Origin: Zygnema cylindricum
Taxonomy: Eukaryota; Streptophyta; Zygnematophyceae; Zygnematales; Zygnemataceae
NCBI GenBank assembly: GCA_037447655.1
Contig: JBBHKE010000943.1
Span: forward strand, 1 to 64,000
Length of the DNA: 64,000 bases
Reading direction: 5' to 3'
Numbering within the stretch: the first letter of the stretch is position 1; every line of letters begins with the position of its first letter. The position numbers and the translations under genes were made by a program. Shown piece by piece: positions 11,248 through 21,624 of this stretch. Under the pieces are notes generated by a model, which had not been told where the DNA came from, did not search any database, and saw nothing but the letters and a program-made list of their open reading frames with translations.

Positions 11248-11259
11248 TGGTATCAAAGC
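11248..11259 (+). other. Primer-binding site
   Basis: TGGTATCAAAGC lies 2 bp after the 5' LTR. It differs by one base from the TGGTATCAGAGC found after plant LTRs, which is complementary to the 3' end of initiator tRNA-Met. Confidence 0.85.
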
Positions 11260-12025
11260 TTTGGTTAGAAACCAGGGAGAAGTTTGCTCACCCGAAAATC
11301 GATTGCCGTGACCGGTGAGGGTGCTCTGACCTGTGTCGGTGGAACCACAATGTGAAGTGGTAGGGGATTGGAGGGAAACTAAGTGACCACACTGCCAGCG
11401 GCCGCTGGTTAGATGTGGGGCGTGCTTAGGTCCTAAGGACTAAGGCGGGGTGGGCAGTGTAGCCACCGCTGAAGCTCACTCGAATTACCTAGAGGCCAAA
11501 CAAACTTGCCTTCTCCTAGCAATGATTCATGTGTAGAGGGAGGGCTTGAAGCCATGAAGGGTGAGGATGTGAGGATTATAGAACAAAAGATCTTGATGTA
11601 GTGGGAAGTGGGAAATTTGCTAATGGAGGAGAAGGAAAGTGGAGTACTTTACTTCTTCAGGAGCAAAAGAGTCCAGAAATGACTCAAAACTTTTCAAACC
11701 CTAAATTGTTACCTTTGATTGATTTCAATTTTGTTGTTGCAAAATTTATGGTTAAATCTTACCTTTGATAGCTTTCAATTTTTGCTATTGCAAAATTTGT
11801 GGGGAAATTCTTACATTTCTGTTTCAATGTTGAGAAATTGAAAATTTGAATTTGTAATAACTTATTGTCAATGTCTTTTTAATTTCTCAGATCTCGATCT
11901 TTTCAAAGGATTTGTTAATGAGAAGAAGTTTTGGATTGGAGCAATCTAAGGACTTCAAACCTGCAGCAAATTTCTTTGGGAAATTATACTTTATCTTTCC
12001 TTTTGCTTGATTTAATTGTGTAATA
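11260..12025 (+). other. Gypsy copy A untranslated leader
   Basis: About 770 bp without a long ORF. It includes repeated A/T-rich segments with TTGCAAAATTT. The matching leader of copy B lies inverted at 8504-9172. Confidence 0.75.
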
Positions 12026-12853
12026 ATGGCAAATTCTGCATGGAAACGTGAAATGGAGAATGCTTTGAATGTGTTGAAGAAGCGAACTGTGAAATTGGTC
12101 AAAAGATTTAATAATCATGCTACCGCTGTGGATGAAACCATTTCCGAATTGAAAAGTGAATTAAAAGTTGTCAAAGAAAATGGAAATGTTTCAAATAAGA
12201 AATTAGATGAACTTATTAACTTAATTCAGACCAAGAATGATATGAATGACCAAAAGGGTGAGAGTAGTAAAAGGAATGCCAGTTTTAGGGAGGATGATCA
12301 TGATAGACCTAAGAAGATAAGGGATCTGAAATTGTCTATTAGTCAGGCACCATTATTTGATGGTAAGAGGATTGATGAGTTGGATGCTTGGATTTTTCAT
12401 ATGGAATATTATTTGGAGTCTAGAAATTGCGATCGTGATGATTACACTTCTTTTGCTGTTAACTGTCTGAAAGGCGATGCTCAGATTTGGTATTATACTC
12501 AGAGAAGGTCTAAATTGATTCCTGATAATGTTGATTGGGAAACTTTTAAAACCGCGATCAAATCGCGTTTCTTGTCTGTCACTTTTAAATCCTGAATGGA
12601 AGAAAAGTGGCTGAATTGTAAGCAGACTGGATCTGTGAAGGATTATATTGTGGAATTTGACTCATCTAGTATTCATGTCATAGGTTTGATTGATGAAATG
12701 GCTAAATTGCATTTCTTGAACTATTTGAATCCTATACTGAAATCAGAGCTAAAACATCAAAATTTTAATAATTTGAAGGAATTACAAGATAAGTCATTGG
12801 AATTAGAGGATCAGTTGGGGTATAATCGGGAAACTCGACCGCTCAAAGGGTAA
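12026..12853 (+). pseudogene. Gypsy gag (capsid part), one in-frame stop
   Basis: A 189-codon frame starting MANSAWKREME is followed, after a TGA at 12593-12595, by 85 more codons in the same frame, so this is one ORF broken by a single nonsense codon. It has the retrotransposon gag signature: APLFDGKRIDELDAWIFHME, WYYTQRRSKL, WETFKTAIKSRF, then after the stop EEKWLNCKQTGSVKDYIVEF and LEDQLGY. The N-terminus is predicted helical (a coiled coil of Lys/Glu/Leu). Confidence 0.88.
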
Positions 12854-12917
12854 TTTAAATGAAGTATCACAGTGGGATGAGAAGGAATTTGTTGAAGAGG
12901 GTCTGAATGCGGGTCTG

Positions 12918-13358
12918 GTGAATAGGCAAAATATCTTCAGGGGAAATCAAAGGGGTGGACATAGTGGGGGTGGACATAGTGTTAATGCAGGAAATAAATT
13001 TAACAATAGAGGGGGGTACATTAAAAGTCCTAAACCAAACATTAATGCTCAGAAGCCTAACCTTACCATCCCCACATGCACTATTTGTCAGAAAAAGGGT
13101 CATAGGGCATTTGAGTGTGCACAATTGAAAAAGATTAATTGTTATAATTGTGGAGAGGAGGGACATTTTAGTAGAGAGTGCATAAAACCCAAAAAGAAAG
13201 TCACTTGTTTCAAACGTGGAGGTCCAGATCATTACGCTAAAGACTGTACAGATAAAGGTTCTCTCAAAACAACCGAAGTAAATGAAGGTCTCCAAGAGGA
13301 TATTGCATTATACTTAGCTGAGCAGGAAGCCCAAGAGGTGGGAAACGGAAAAGACTAA
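12918..13358 (+). pseudogene. Gypsy nucleocapsid with three zinc knuckles, third one mutated
   Basis: This lies in a different frame from the capsid part. A Gly/Asn-rich basic linker precedes CTICQKKGHRAFEC and CYNCGEEGHFSREC, both standard C-x2-C-x4-H-x4-C knuckles. The third, CFKRGGPDHYAKDC, has Arg in place of the second Cys (CGT instead of TGT). Knuckles bind the element RNA during packaging. The end overlaps the pol frame, which lies at -1. Confidence 0.88.
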
Positions 13359-13372
13359 CTGAAAGTCCTCAG

Positions 13373-15856
13373 TTGACTCAACCGGATCCAGAAGTTAAAG
13401 AGTTAACTTTGGAGGGCAAATTAATGAATGGAAAAGTTAGGATAGCTGAATTTATTATGATTCTCACTACACTGCATAGTTTAAAGAATCCTTCTGGTGA
13501 AATTCTCAACAACAGACCTATGTTAGGACAGCTAAGTAATGACGACACCAGACACAGTTTGATTAGATTCGAGTCATTAGTGGAAGGAAAGCCGTTGAAA
13601 GTAATGGTTGATTCAGGTGCCACACATAATTTTATTTCACATAAGTTTGTAGAGGAAAATAAAATTCCTACTGTCATAAGGGAAAAGCCTTTACATGTTC
13701 AAGTGGCAAATGGTAATAAGTCCACATTAGACTTACAAACTGACACGATAGAAGTTGATATCCAGGGTCATAAAATGAAAGTTGTGTGTGAAATAATGAA
13801 TTTGGGAAGTGAAGAACTAATTCTGGGAAAGCCTTGGTTAACAGAACATAATCCTCAAATTAATTGGGAAATTAATACCTTAAAAGTGAAGTCTGAAAAC
13901 GGTTGGAAGGTTTTGCAAGCATTATCTCCTAAGAAATTGCATAGGAATCATATAAATAACATAACCAGATTGGGAGTAGAAGGTTTGATTTCCGCTAAAC
14001 AATTTAAAAAGCATTTAAAAGATAAAACAAATCATGCTTTCTTGTTATTAGTAACTGAGGCAGTTACTGATGAAGGGGGGGGAGAAAACACTAACATTGA
14101 TGTCATCCCTAAATCTGACACCACTAAAACTTTCGAAAAACTAAAATCTGATTTTGTAACTGACATTAATACATCTGATGTTGTTGTTAAGGATTTGATT
14201 TTTGAATTTCAAGATGTTTTCCCAAGTGATTTACCCTCGGGAAGGCCACCTTCCCGAGATGTAGAACATGTTATTAACCTTGAACCTGGATGTAATCCTC
14301 CTGTCACAGGAATTTATAAACACAGTTTCTTTGAGCAAGAGGAGTTAAAGAAACAGATCAAAGAACTCCTAGAGAAAGGACATATTCAACCCAGCAAATC
14401 ACCGTACGGAGCACCAGTTCTTTTCGTCAAAAAGAAGGACGGAACGTTGAGAATGTGTGTCGATTATCGTAGTCTGAACAAGATTACGGTGAAGGATAAG
14501 TATCCGTTACCTTTAATTTCTGATTTGATAGATCGTTTAAAAGGTGCTAAAGTATTTTCGTTGATTGACCTGCGTAGTGGCTTTAATCAGGTGCCAATTA
14601 GAATTGAGGATGTTGATAAAACTGCTTTCAGGACTAGGGTGGGTCATTTTGAATGGATAGTGATGCCATTCGGCTTAACGAATGCTCCGCCTACATACCA
14701 AAGATTAATGAACCAAACTTTTTCGGATTACATAGATGAGTTTGTTCAGGTGTTTATTGATGATATTCTAATTTACAGTGAATCTAGAGAACAACATGTA
14801 ATTCATTTAAGAAAAGTGTTAGAAAGGTTAAAAGAAAGAAAATTATACGGAAAATTGTCAAAATCTAGCTTTCTTAAAAGTGAACAATTATTTTTGGGAC
14901 ATATAGTTAGTGGGGAAGGTGTTAAAACAGATCCATCCAAAATCACTGCAATCCAAAATTGGAAGCAACCTACTAATGTCACGGAAGTTAGATCATTTTT
15001 GGGATTGGCCACTTACTACAGGAAATTTATAAAGAACTTCAGTATGATTGCCGCACCTTTGACGGATTTACTTCGGGAAAATGAGACGTTTGTGTGGGGA
15101 GCTGATCAAGAGAGAGCATTCAAGGAACTAAAAGGGAAGTTGACCTCTGCCCCTACACTGGTGTATCCTGACCCTGCTGGAGAATTTGAAGTTCTGATCA
15201 CTACAGATGCTTCTGACAAAGGTCTAGGTGCAGTCATAAGTCAAAAAGTCGGCAAACACTTTCATCCTATTGCTTTTGAGTCCAGAAAATTCAATGATGC
15301 TGAAAAGAACTATACAGCACAGGAAAAAGAATTACTTGCGATTGTACATGCATTGGTGAAATGGCGATGTTATTTGCATAATAAAGAATTTACAGTTCAC
15401 TGTGATAATAAAGCACTTTCTTATTTACAGAGATTAAGTGATGCACAGATTATGACTGGCAGACAGGTTAGGTGGATGCAAAAATTAGCATATTTCAAAT
15501 TTAATGTCAAACATATTCCTGGGAAGACAAATGTAGTTGCAGATCCTTTAAGTAGATGTTTTGAAATAAGTGTTATGGTTCAGGATGAATTGTTTTTAGA
15601 TACAGTTAGATATGGTTATGATAAAGATCCTTATTTTGTTGTGATTTGCAAGAATATTTTGGGAGGGAATTCTGACCCACTGAATGAGAGGCATGTCAAA
15701 AACTTTAGAATAGAAGATGGTTTACTGTATTTGCGAACAGGGGATAGGTTATGCATTCCTGAAATGGGAGACTTGAGAAAACAACTTTTACAGGAAGCCC
15801 ATGAGCATTTAGGACATCTTGGTCGAGATAAAACTCTTAGTCGGCTTGCAGAGTAG
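13373..15856 (+). pseudogene. Gypsy pol: protease, reverse transcriptase, RNase H, integrase zinc domain
   Basis: An 827-codon open frame, open upstream of 13373 into the nucleocapsid end (there is no ATG at this point, so pol is expected as a frameshift product). The order is: aspartic protease with [11 protein letters not shown] (residue 79 on); reverse transcriptase with [11 protein letters not shown], the substrate-binding [13 protein letters not shown], and the catalytic box FIDD (residues 461-464); RNase H with [11 protein letters not shown] and EKELLAI; and the tether region ending [14 protein letters not shown]. The integrase HHCC domain starts with [11 protein letters not shown] and the frame ends at a stop. 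The catalytic residues of RT and RNase H are intact. Confidence 0.93.
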
Positions 15857-16565
15857 ATTGTTTTGGCCAGGGATGGCAAAGGAGGTGTCGAGACACGTGG
15901 AAAGTTGTGTCCCTTGCCAACAGAGTAAACCTAGTAACCAGAAACCTAGAGGTCTCTTAAAACCTTTAGATATCCCCGAAAAACCATGGGAATCTGTCAG
16001 TATGGATTTTATTGTCAGGTTACCAGCTACATCTAGAAGAAATGACAGTATCATGGTCGTAGTCGATAGGTTCAGTAAAATGGCAATCTTTATCCCTTGT
16101 AAAACTACTCATTCAGTTGTAGATATTGCAAAGTTATATTTTGACAACGTGGTCAGACATCATGGAGTTCCCCTGTCTATAGTCAGTGATAGAGATTCTA
16201 AATTTACATCTGCATTTTGGAAAGAATTGCAGCAAAACTTAGGCACTGAATTGAAGATGAGTACTGCTTATCATCCTCAGACAGATGGACAGACAGAAAG
16301 GATGAATCGTACACTAGAGGAAATGCTCAGGACTGTTTGCAGTGGAGTTCAGAACACATGGGAATCTAAACTGCCATTAATGGAATTTGCATACAATTCA
16401 TGTAAACATGCTAGTACAGGATTCTCGCCATTTAAGGTTGCATACGGATACCAACCTAGAGAAGCATTGGACTTAATAACAGGGGTCACTCAAGAGAATA
16501 GGGGTTCTGGAACAGAGTTTTGGGAATACTTCAAACAATTTGGAAAACTGTCCGGGATTCATTAG
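15819..16565 (+). pseudogene. Gypsy integrase core, shifted frame
   Basis: It continues the pol polyprotein one frame over. It opens with LFWPGMAKEV and the CC half of the zinc domain, SCVPCQQSK. The catalytic core follows with D in SMDFIVRLP, D in VSDRDSKFTS and E in GQTERMNRTLEE, that is, the DDE triad used for strand transfer. It ends after WEYFKQFGKLSG because of another frame change. An intact element would have this fused to 13373-15856. Confidence 0.92.
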
Positions 16566-17059
16566 TGGAGGCACAAAGGAGGCAAGAATTAAATGCTAAC
16601 CGTAAACGGGGTGATTGGGTGTTACGCACAGGTGACAAGGTTTGGCTTTCTACAACTCATTACAGGTGCAAGATTGAGGGACAATCGGATCCTACGGGGA
16701 AATTTGCCCCTAAGTACATTGGACCATTTACTGTAATCGAGATGATATCGTCAGTTGCTGCCAAATTGGATTTTCCGCCTTCAACAAAAATTCATCCAGT
16801 GATACACATCAGCCAACTGAAACCAGCGAATCTTCGACCAACAGAAAGAGAACTGGAATTGGATCCCTCAATAATTATAGAACCTGAAGTCCACAGATGG
16901 GTAATAGATTGGGTTGGTCAACGGTTCAAGGTTGGTGATACTATATTCTGGCAAGTGCATTATCTAGGAAGGCCTGAAGATGAGTTGACTTTAGAGGATA
17001 AAAATTCTGAGTTTTTACAAAGGTATTGGAGGGATAATAATATAGAAGTCCCGTCTTGA
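16520..17059 (+). pseudogene. Gypsy integrase C-terminus with chromodomain-like tail
   Basis: This third frame includes the GPY/F-like region (KYIGPFTVIE), a segment typical of chromoviruses (IHPVIHISQLKP), then a tail WVIDWVGQRFKVGD...WQVHYLGRPEDELT that resembles a chromodomain (IL..R......VKWLG.P..E.TWE). Such tails steer integration towards heterochromatin. Because of this tail I assign the element to chromoviruses, with moderate confidence; the aromatic cage was not checked residue by residue. Confidence 0.8.
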
Positions 17060-17094
17060 GAATTAAATGTGTTTAACTGAGGTCAGTTAAAAAT

Positions 17095-17107
17095 AAGGAG
17101 GGGATGA
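17095..17107 (+). other. Polypurine tract
   Basis: AAGGAGGGGATGA lies immediately before the TGTAACA of the 3' LTR, the expected place of the plus-strand primer. The inverted copy in element B is at 4597-4610. Confidence 0.85.
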
Positions 17108-18075
17108 TGTAACAGCAATAGCGGATCGAACTTGTTTATAAAGGGGTATTTAGGTGTTATGATTATAGAGTACTAAATTCGGTAGACGTCCGCAAAAGAA
17201 TCACGCTATTTGGAGTTATATTTTAAAAGTTATAGCGATGGGTGCATTTAGGTGACAGCGTGGGGTCTAAATAACAAGTGGGTATCATTGAAACGGGTTA
17301 AGGGTCAAATTAGTACCGAAATTACGCGTGTACGTTTCATAAAGTTCTAACGAAACGTTTAGTATGCACGGTGGTTCGTTTCGTACAAATTTTAGTACGA
17401 AACGTCACTTTTACTTAAAGGAATTTCGTAGGAAGTTTCGCGTGCGAAATTTGTTACACACGATCGTGCGAAGTCGCGTTTCGTTTGGCGCGCACTTTTG
17501 CACGTAAATGTTACGTAGTGAAACGTAACGTTTGATTGGTTAGTAAAGTGCTAAGTAGTTAGTAAGAGATTTCACACGTTTTTGCATTGGTCAGTCTGAG
17601 TCTTTGATGATCAATGATTGGCCCAGGTAAAAGCCTGTTAAAACGGAGCGTTGACTCTGGCCTGGCGATTCCAGGGCGATGATGGATAAACAGTGAAGTG
17701 TAAGGGGAGAGTAGACATCTTTTCCTTTGGGAGAAGTTTGTGGAAATTCTAGCTGATCTTGGTCCTGAGCGATTAATACCAAATTGGAGAAAAGGCATTT
17801 TTGCATTGAAATCTCTTACTAACTAAATAGTGTTTGAGTAGTTAAGAGATAGAATTATTAAGAGTGGAGAGTAGAGGAAACACTTTAAATTGAAGGGTTG
17901 AGCCACGAGGGCAAGAGACCAAGCTAATGTTATGTGGACATAAGCTTCTTCTAATTTAAAGTTATCCTTATATGAGTGTTTTCCAATGTGGATGTGTATT
18001 TTCCAATGTGTGGAATGTGTGGTTGGAATTGTTTGTAGTAATGGGATTTTCTGAGAGGTAGGAGATCCTGTTTCA
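17108..18075 (+). repeat. Gypsy copy A 3' LTR
   Basis: This is 968 bp and nearly identical to 10279-11245, with the last bases TGTTTCA instead of TGTTACA. The small difference between the LTRs indicates a fairly recent insertion. Confidence 0.92.
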
Positions 18076-18956
18076 TACAGGCCATGTGCTGACGTCCTAC
18101 GGTCCCTGTGCTGCCTGCCACGCTGGATGCAGGTGAGCCGAAAATATTTTCGCACGCCCCATTTGACATCCACCGACATTCAAAGTTTGCCGCGTCTTTT
18201 TGCCATTCTGTTTCGAAATTTTGATTTCCGTTTTCAAAATCAAAATTTTGGCCGCAAATTTTACGTACGAATCATTAATTACCCTCGGTGGTACAGATAT
18301 TTCGTTGTGATTTCCGTATGAAGAATTTCTTTAAGATTTTCAAATCAAGACTCTAACCTACGTGGCGCCAATCATAATTGAGGAAGGTTTGTTACAGGCC
18401 CGACAAAATGGAATAGTCTTCCAGTAAACACCGCCAGTAGAATTTTCCGTACATTTACTGGGACCGCCTGATGGAATTCAACCATAGATGTCTCATGTGC
18501 ATAAAACGCACGCATGAAACGCAAAAAAAAAATACGAATATGCGCATGAAACAAAATCAAAAAAATTTAAAATGCGTTGACTTTCGTTGACTTCATACTA
18601 AAAATCAAAATAAAAAAATATTAAAAACTTTAATAAATGACTAAAAATAAAATGACAAAATCAAAATTTCAGAGTTCTAAAAGAAAACCAGCGACGACAT
18701 TCTCTCTTCGCTGGACTCTGAACCGGCAACCAGCGATCAGACTGTCTCGTCGCTAGCGATCAGACTATCTCGTCGCCAACGATCAGACTGTCGCTGGACT
18801 CTGAAACCAGCAACCAACGATGAGACTGTCTGTTGCCTCGGCGCTGAACTCGTCGCCAGCGCCGAGGCAGCGAAAGCCCTGTCAGCACCGGCGTCTTCCC
18901 AGCGCCATGCCGGCACTTTCCCCTATTGCAACTTGAAAACATTCAAAAATTTACAA
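18076..18956. other. Non-coding flank with 23-bp minisatellite
   Basis: No gene is supported. Imperfect tandem copies of a unit with the core CGATCAGACTGTCTCGTCGC lie at about 18731-18838, with two degenerate flanking copies of ACCAGCGA/GCTGGACTCTG. The surrounding sequence contains GTAC-rich AT stretches like those in the LTRs. Confidence 0.55.
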
Positions 18957-19222
18957 TTGAAGAAAAAATAACCACTTTTGAATGTCAAAATTGAATAATG
19001 TCAAAATCACAATTGAAAAGAAAAAATCCATTTCTGTATGTCAACATTTAATAATGGTAACTTCAGAATTGAAGCAAAAAAATAACCATTTTTGTATGTC
19101 AACATTGAATAATGACAAAATCATAATTGAAAAAAAAATCAAAAAAAAAATCCATTTTTGTATATGAACATCAAATAATGACACATCCACAATTGAAGCA
19201 AAAAAAAACCATTTTTGTAATC
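18957..19222 (+). repeat. Tandem repeat, about five units of 56-66 bp
   Basis: Units begin TTGAAG or TTGAAA at 18957, 19013, 19069, 19127 and 19193. Each holds a poly-A run, CCATTTTTGTATGTCAACAT and AATAATG. Length variation comes from the A runs. Confidence 0.75.
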
Positions 19223-19283
19223 ATGGGAGGGAAATAACTTAGTTTACACATAGAAAGTAACTAATTGACAACCTCGAATAGGG

Positions 19284-20503
19284 TTATTTCCTCTCTACCT
19301 CCCCCACTCTCATCCAAAAATCTGAGCTCAAAATGTCGCCCTTGATTTTGGCCCTCTCGGACTTGTAAGCAGCCTTGCCAATCCACTGCTTATAGCCATC
19401 ATTAAACATTAAGCACTCGAGGCTGTCCTTCACCTCTAAAAACCTCTGGAGCATGATAAAATTTGTAGCAAACTAGGTCTCTCGAGGTTTCAAAAGCCTA
19501 AGTGTAGAGATGTTGTTGAAGATGGCTGCACTCATGTTATGGTTTGTGACAAATTTCAACACCTCTTTTGCCTCTCGGACAGGTGTTGAAATAAACGCAA
19601 GCTTGGCCCAATCCTCCAACATCAGGTCTAAGATGTGTGCAGAGCATGGCGTCCACGTGAGGGTTGGGTACTTCCTCATGAGCAACAAGGCAGCTGCCTT
19701 GTTCATAGGAGCAGAATCTGTAACAATTTGCACTACATGCTCCACTCCCACCGCAAGAACTCCCTTCTCCAACACTCCACAAACGTATTCGGCATCCTTG
19801 TAGTGCCTACTAGTATTTCGGCCATGAGAAACATGTCACCTTTTGGGGTGACAACTAAAATGTTAAGAAGAGGTGTTTGGTCAATAGCTGTCCAACCGTC
19901 TGATGTGACAGAGGCTCCGGTGACTTTCAATGTCTCCATGTAACTCTCCAAATCATTAGTGATCGTCGCCTTAGTCTTAGCCAAAAGTCTCGTTCTCATG
20001 GCATTTCGGTGCAGTAACTTATAAGACTCCCCTATCTCCCCAGTCTGCTTCACTGCTGCCTTGAAATAGGGGTCATCCAATAGAGTGAATGGCAAGCCAC
20101 TGGGAAAAAAAGCTTTAGCCCATGCTGCATCTACCTCTTTGTGATTATACTTATTAAAACAACTTCTTATTTTCATCTGTTCTCCTTGTACCTTATCCAA
20201 AGACCCTGTAAGACTTCCATTTCCAGTAAGTTGATCTAAAACGAATATAAAACGTTTTTTAGAACCTTGAGAAGCCTTGTCTGTTTCCACAACACGTAGC
20301 TCTGCCTTTAACTCATTCGGACATAAATTGCAGGTCCTAATGCCTCCACTTTTCATATTTCCAAGAAGGTGGTTTCTATTCCGAGTGGCTTGTCCATTAT
20401 ACTCGAAGTTACAGTAATTGCAAATGCACAATTTGTTGTCCCCAAGCTGCCCACCCTTCGGAGCCTTAACATGGTCCCACTCTAATCCTTGAGGCCTACG
20501 CAT
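19284..20503 (-). pseudogene. hAT-family transposase, broken and truncated
   Basis: The minus-strand frame 20503-19733 begins with a BED-type zinc finger (WDHV, then CICNYC and HLLG, with spacing C-x2-C...H). A DUF659 domain follows: FFPSGLPFTLLDDPYF, ASVTSDGWTA and NILVVTPKGDMF. After a frame change near 19770 the typical hAT block follows (VEHVVQIVTDSAP, LTWTPCSAHILDLMLEDW). An in-frame TAG at 19473-19475 replaces the Arg of the conserved ETRFAT box, since FATNF follows directly. The frame is recognisable to 19284. The C-terminal dimerisation region is missing. No terminal inverted repeats were identified. Confidence 0.87.
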
Positions 20504-20623
20504 GGCTGCTTCTGAAGAAGTTCGTGGAAGCTTGCTTGAAGTATGACTTCAATCAAGCTTTCAATGGCGGATTCAATGTCGGCTTGGATGAACTGTACAA
20601 ATTTATTTCAAAACACTGCGAAA

Positions 20624-20775
20624 CTTCCGTACATTATAACCTTAACATACAAATTAATTTCAAATTGCGCGCGAAGTTTTCGTACATTATAACCGTAACG
20701 TACAAATTTCTTTCAAACTTCGCGCGCGCAAATAGTCTCTTTTTTAAAATTTTCGTACATTATAAATGTATGGTT
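20624..20775 (+). repeat. Three imperfect repeats centred on CGTACATTATAA
   Basis: The CGTACATTATAA core occurs at about 20631, 20691 and 20754. The first two also share a downstream TTTCAAA and a GCGCGCG run. The CGTACG/GCGCGC vocabulary is the same as in the gypsy and copia LTRs. Confidence 0.6.
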
Positions 20776-21528
20776 CATCCGTACGTTTAAACCGTGCGAA
20801 AAGTATACGCATTTAACGAAAGATTAAAAATAAATAAAAAAAATGAAATTTCGTAAAAATGACAAAATCCGTACGAATGAGACATCTATGAATTCTACCG
20901 TTAAGGTGAACCTCCATCAGGCGAAAAGTGGGGTTCTTTAATGGAAAAGGTACAGATCCAGCTAATTTCCGTACATGGTCGTACTATTTTTTTTTTTTAA
21001 ACATGATCACTGAAGATTCGTCAAGATTCTCCAAACTTTTGGGTGACAACGTCGACCGTCCGATTATGTGTTATCGAAGCAAGCGGTCACTTCGTCCAGT
21101 GATCAATTACTCTCCTCAAGGAGGACACTAGCCAATCACCGGACGTGTAAAATGTTTACGCGTGGAAAGGTCACGTGCGCCCCGCGCACCTTCGGACATT
21201 TTCCGCGCAACTTCAGACATACGCCACGCATCTTCGAATAGACGGGAATCATATCCGACAAAAACCACCGCAAAAAGTTTGTTGAACAATGTGTCGTGAC
21301 GCCTCCACCACCATCCATCGTCATCCGGAATTTGCTGCGGCTGCTTACAAAACAGGTACGTACAATCTGTACATTACCGTCATTTTTTTTTGCGGCTGGT
21401 TGTACGGATACGAGTTTGGACATTTTGCTTTTGGAATCTTTGACGACGTTCGCCCTCAAAACATGAATCTTCTTGCATCCAATCGAAAGAAAGCACGTAC
21501 GCGATAGATTCCATTGTTGACACGACCT

Positions 21529-21624
21529 GATGGAGAAGTGAACGAAATATTACTCCTAGTGATGGAGAAGTGAACGAAATATTACTCCCAGTGATGGAGA
21601 AGTGAACGAAATATTACTCCCAAT
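21529..21624 (+). repeat. 32-bp tandem repeat, three units
   Basis: Units 21529-21560, 21561-21592 and 21593-21624 read GATGGAGAAGTGAACGAAAT followed by ATTACTCCCAGT, with one or two differences in all. A fourth partial copy of the first 12 bases occurs near 21657. Confidence 0.92.

Larger units (their letters stand above)
10279..18075 (+). mobile_element. Ty3/gypsy chromovirus-like element copy A
   Basis: This is a structurally complete LTR retrotransposon of about 7.8 kb. It has a 5' LTR, primer-binding site complementary to initiator tRNA-Met, leader, gag, three CCHC knuckles, protease, reverse transcriptase, RNase H, integrase and chromodomain-like tail, purine tract and 3' LTR. The order RT-RNase H-integrase is that of Ty3/gypsy. 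Coding is interrupted by a stop in gag and by frame changes at gag/nucleocapsid, nucleocapsid/pol, within the integrase zinc domain and before the chromodomain. No 5-bp target duplication was seen (CTTTG.. type repeats absent; flanks GTGGG and TACAG differ), so one flank may have been rearranged. Confidence 0.93.

Noticed and set aside
20524-20640. Peptide with GLDELYKF, like the C-terminus of green fluorescent protein
   Set aside because: Only six residues match, the surrounding frame is AT-rich intergenic sequence and no other part of such a gene is present. It is coincidence, not vector sequence.
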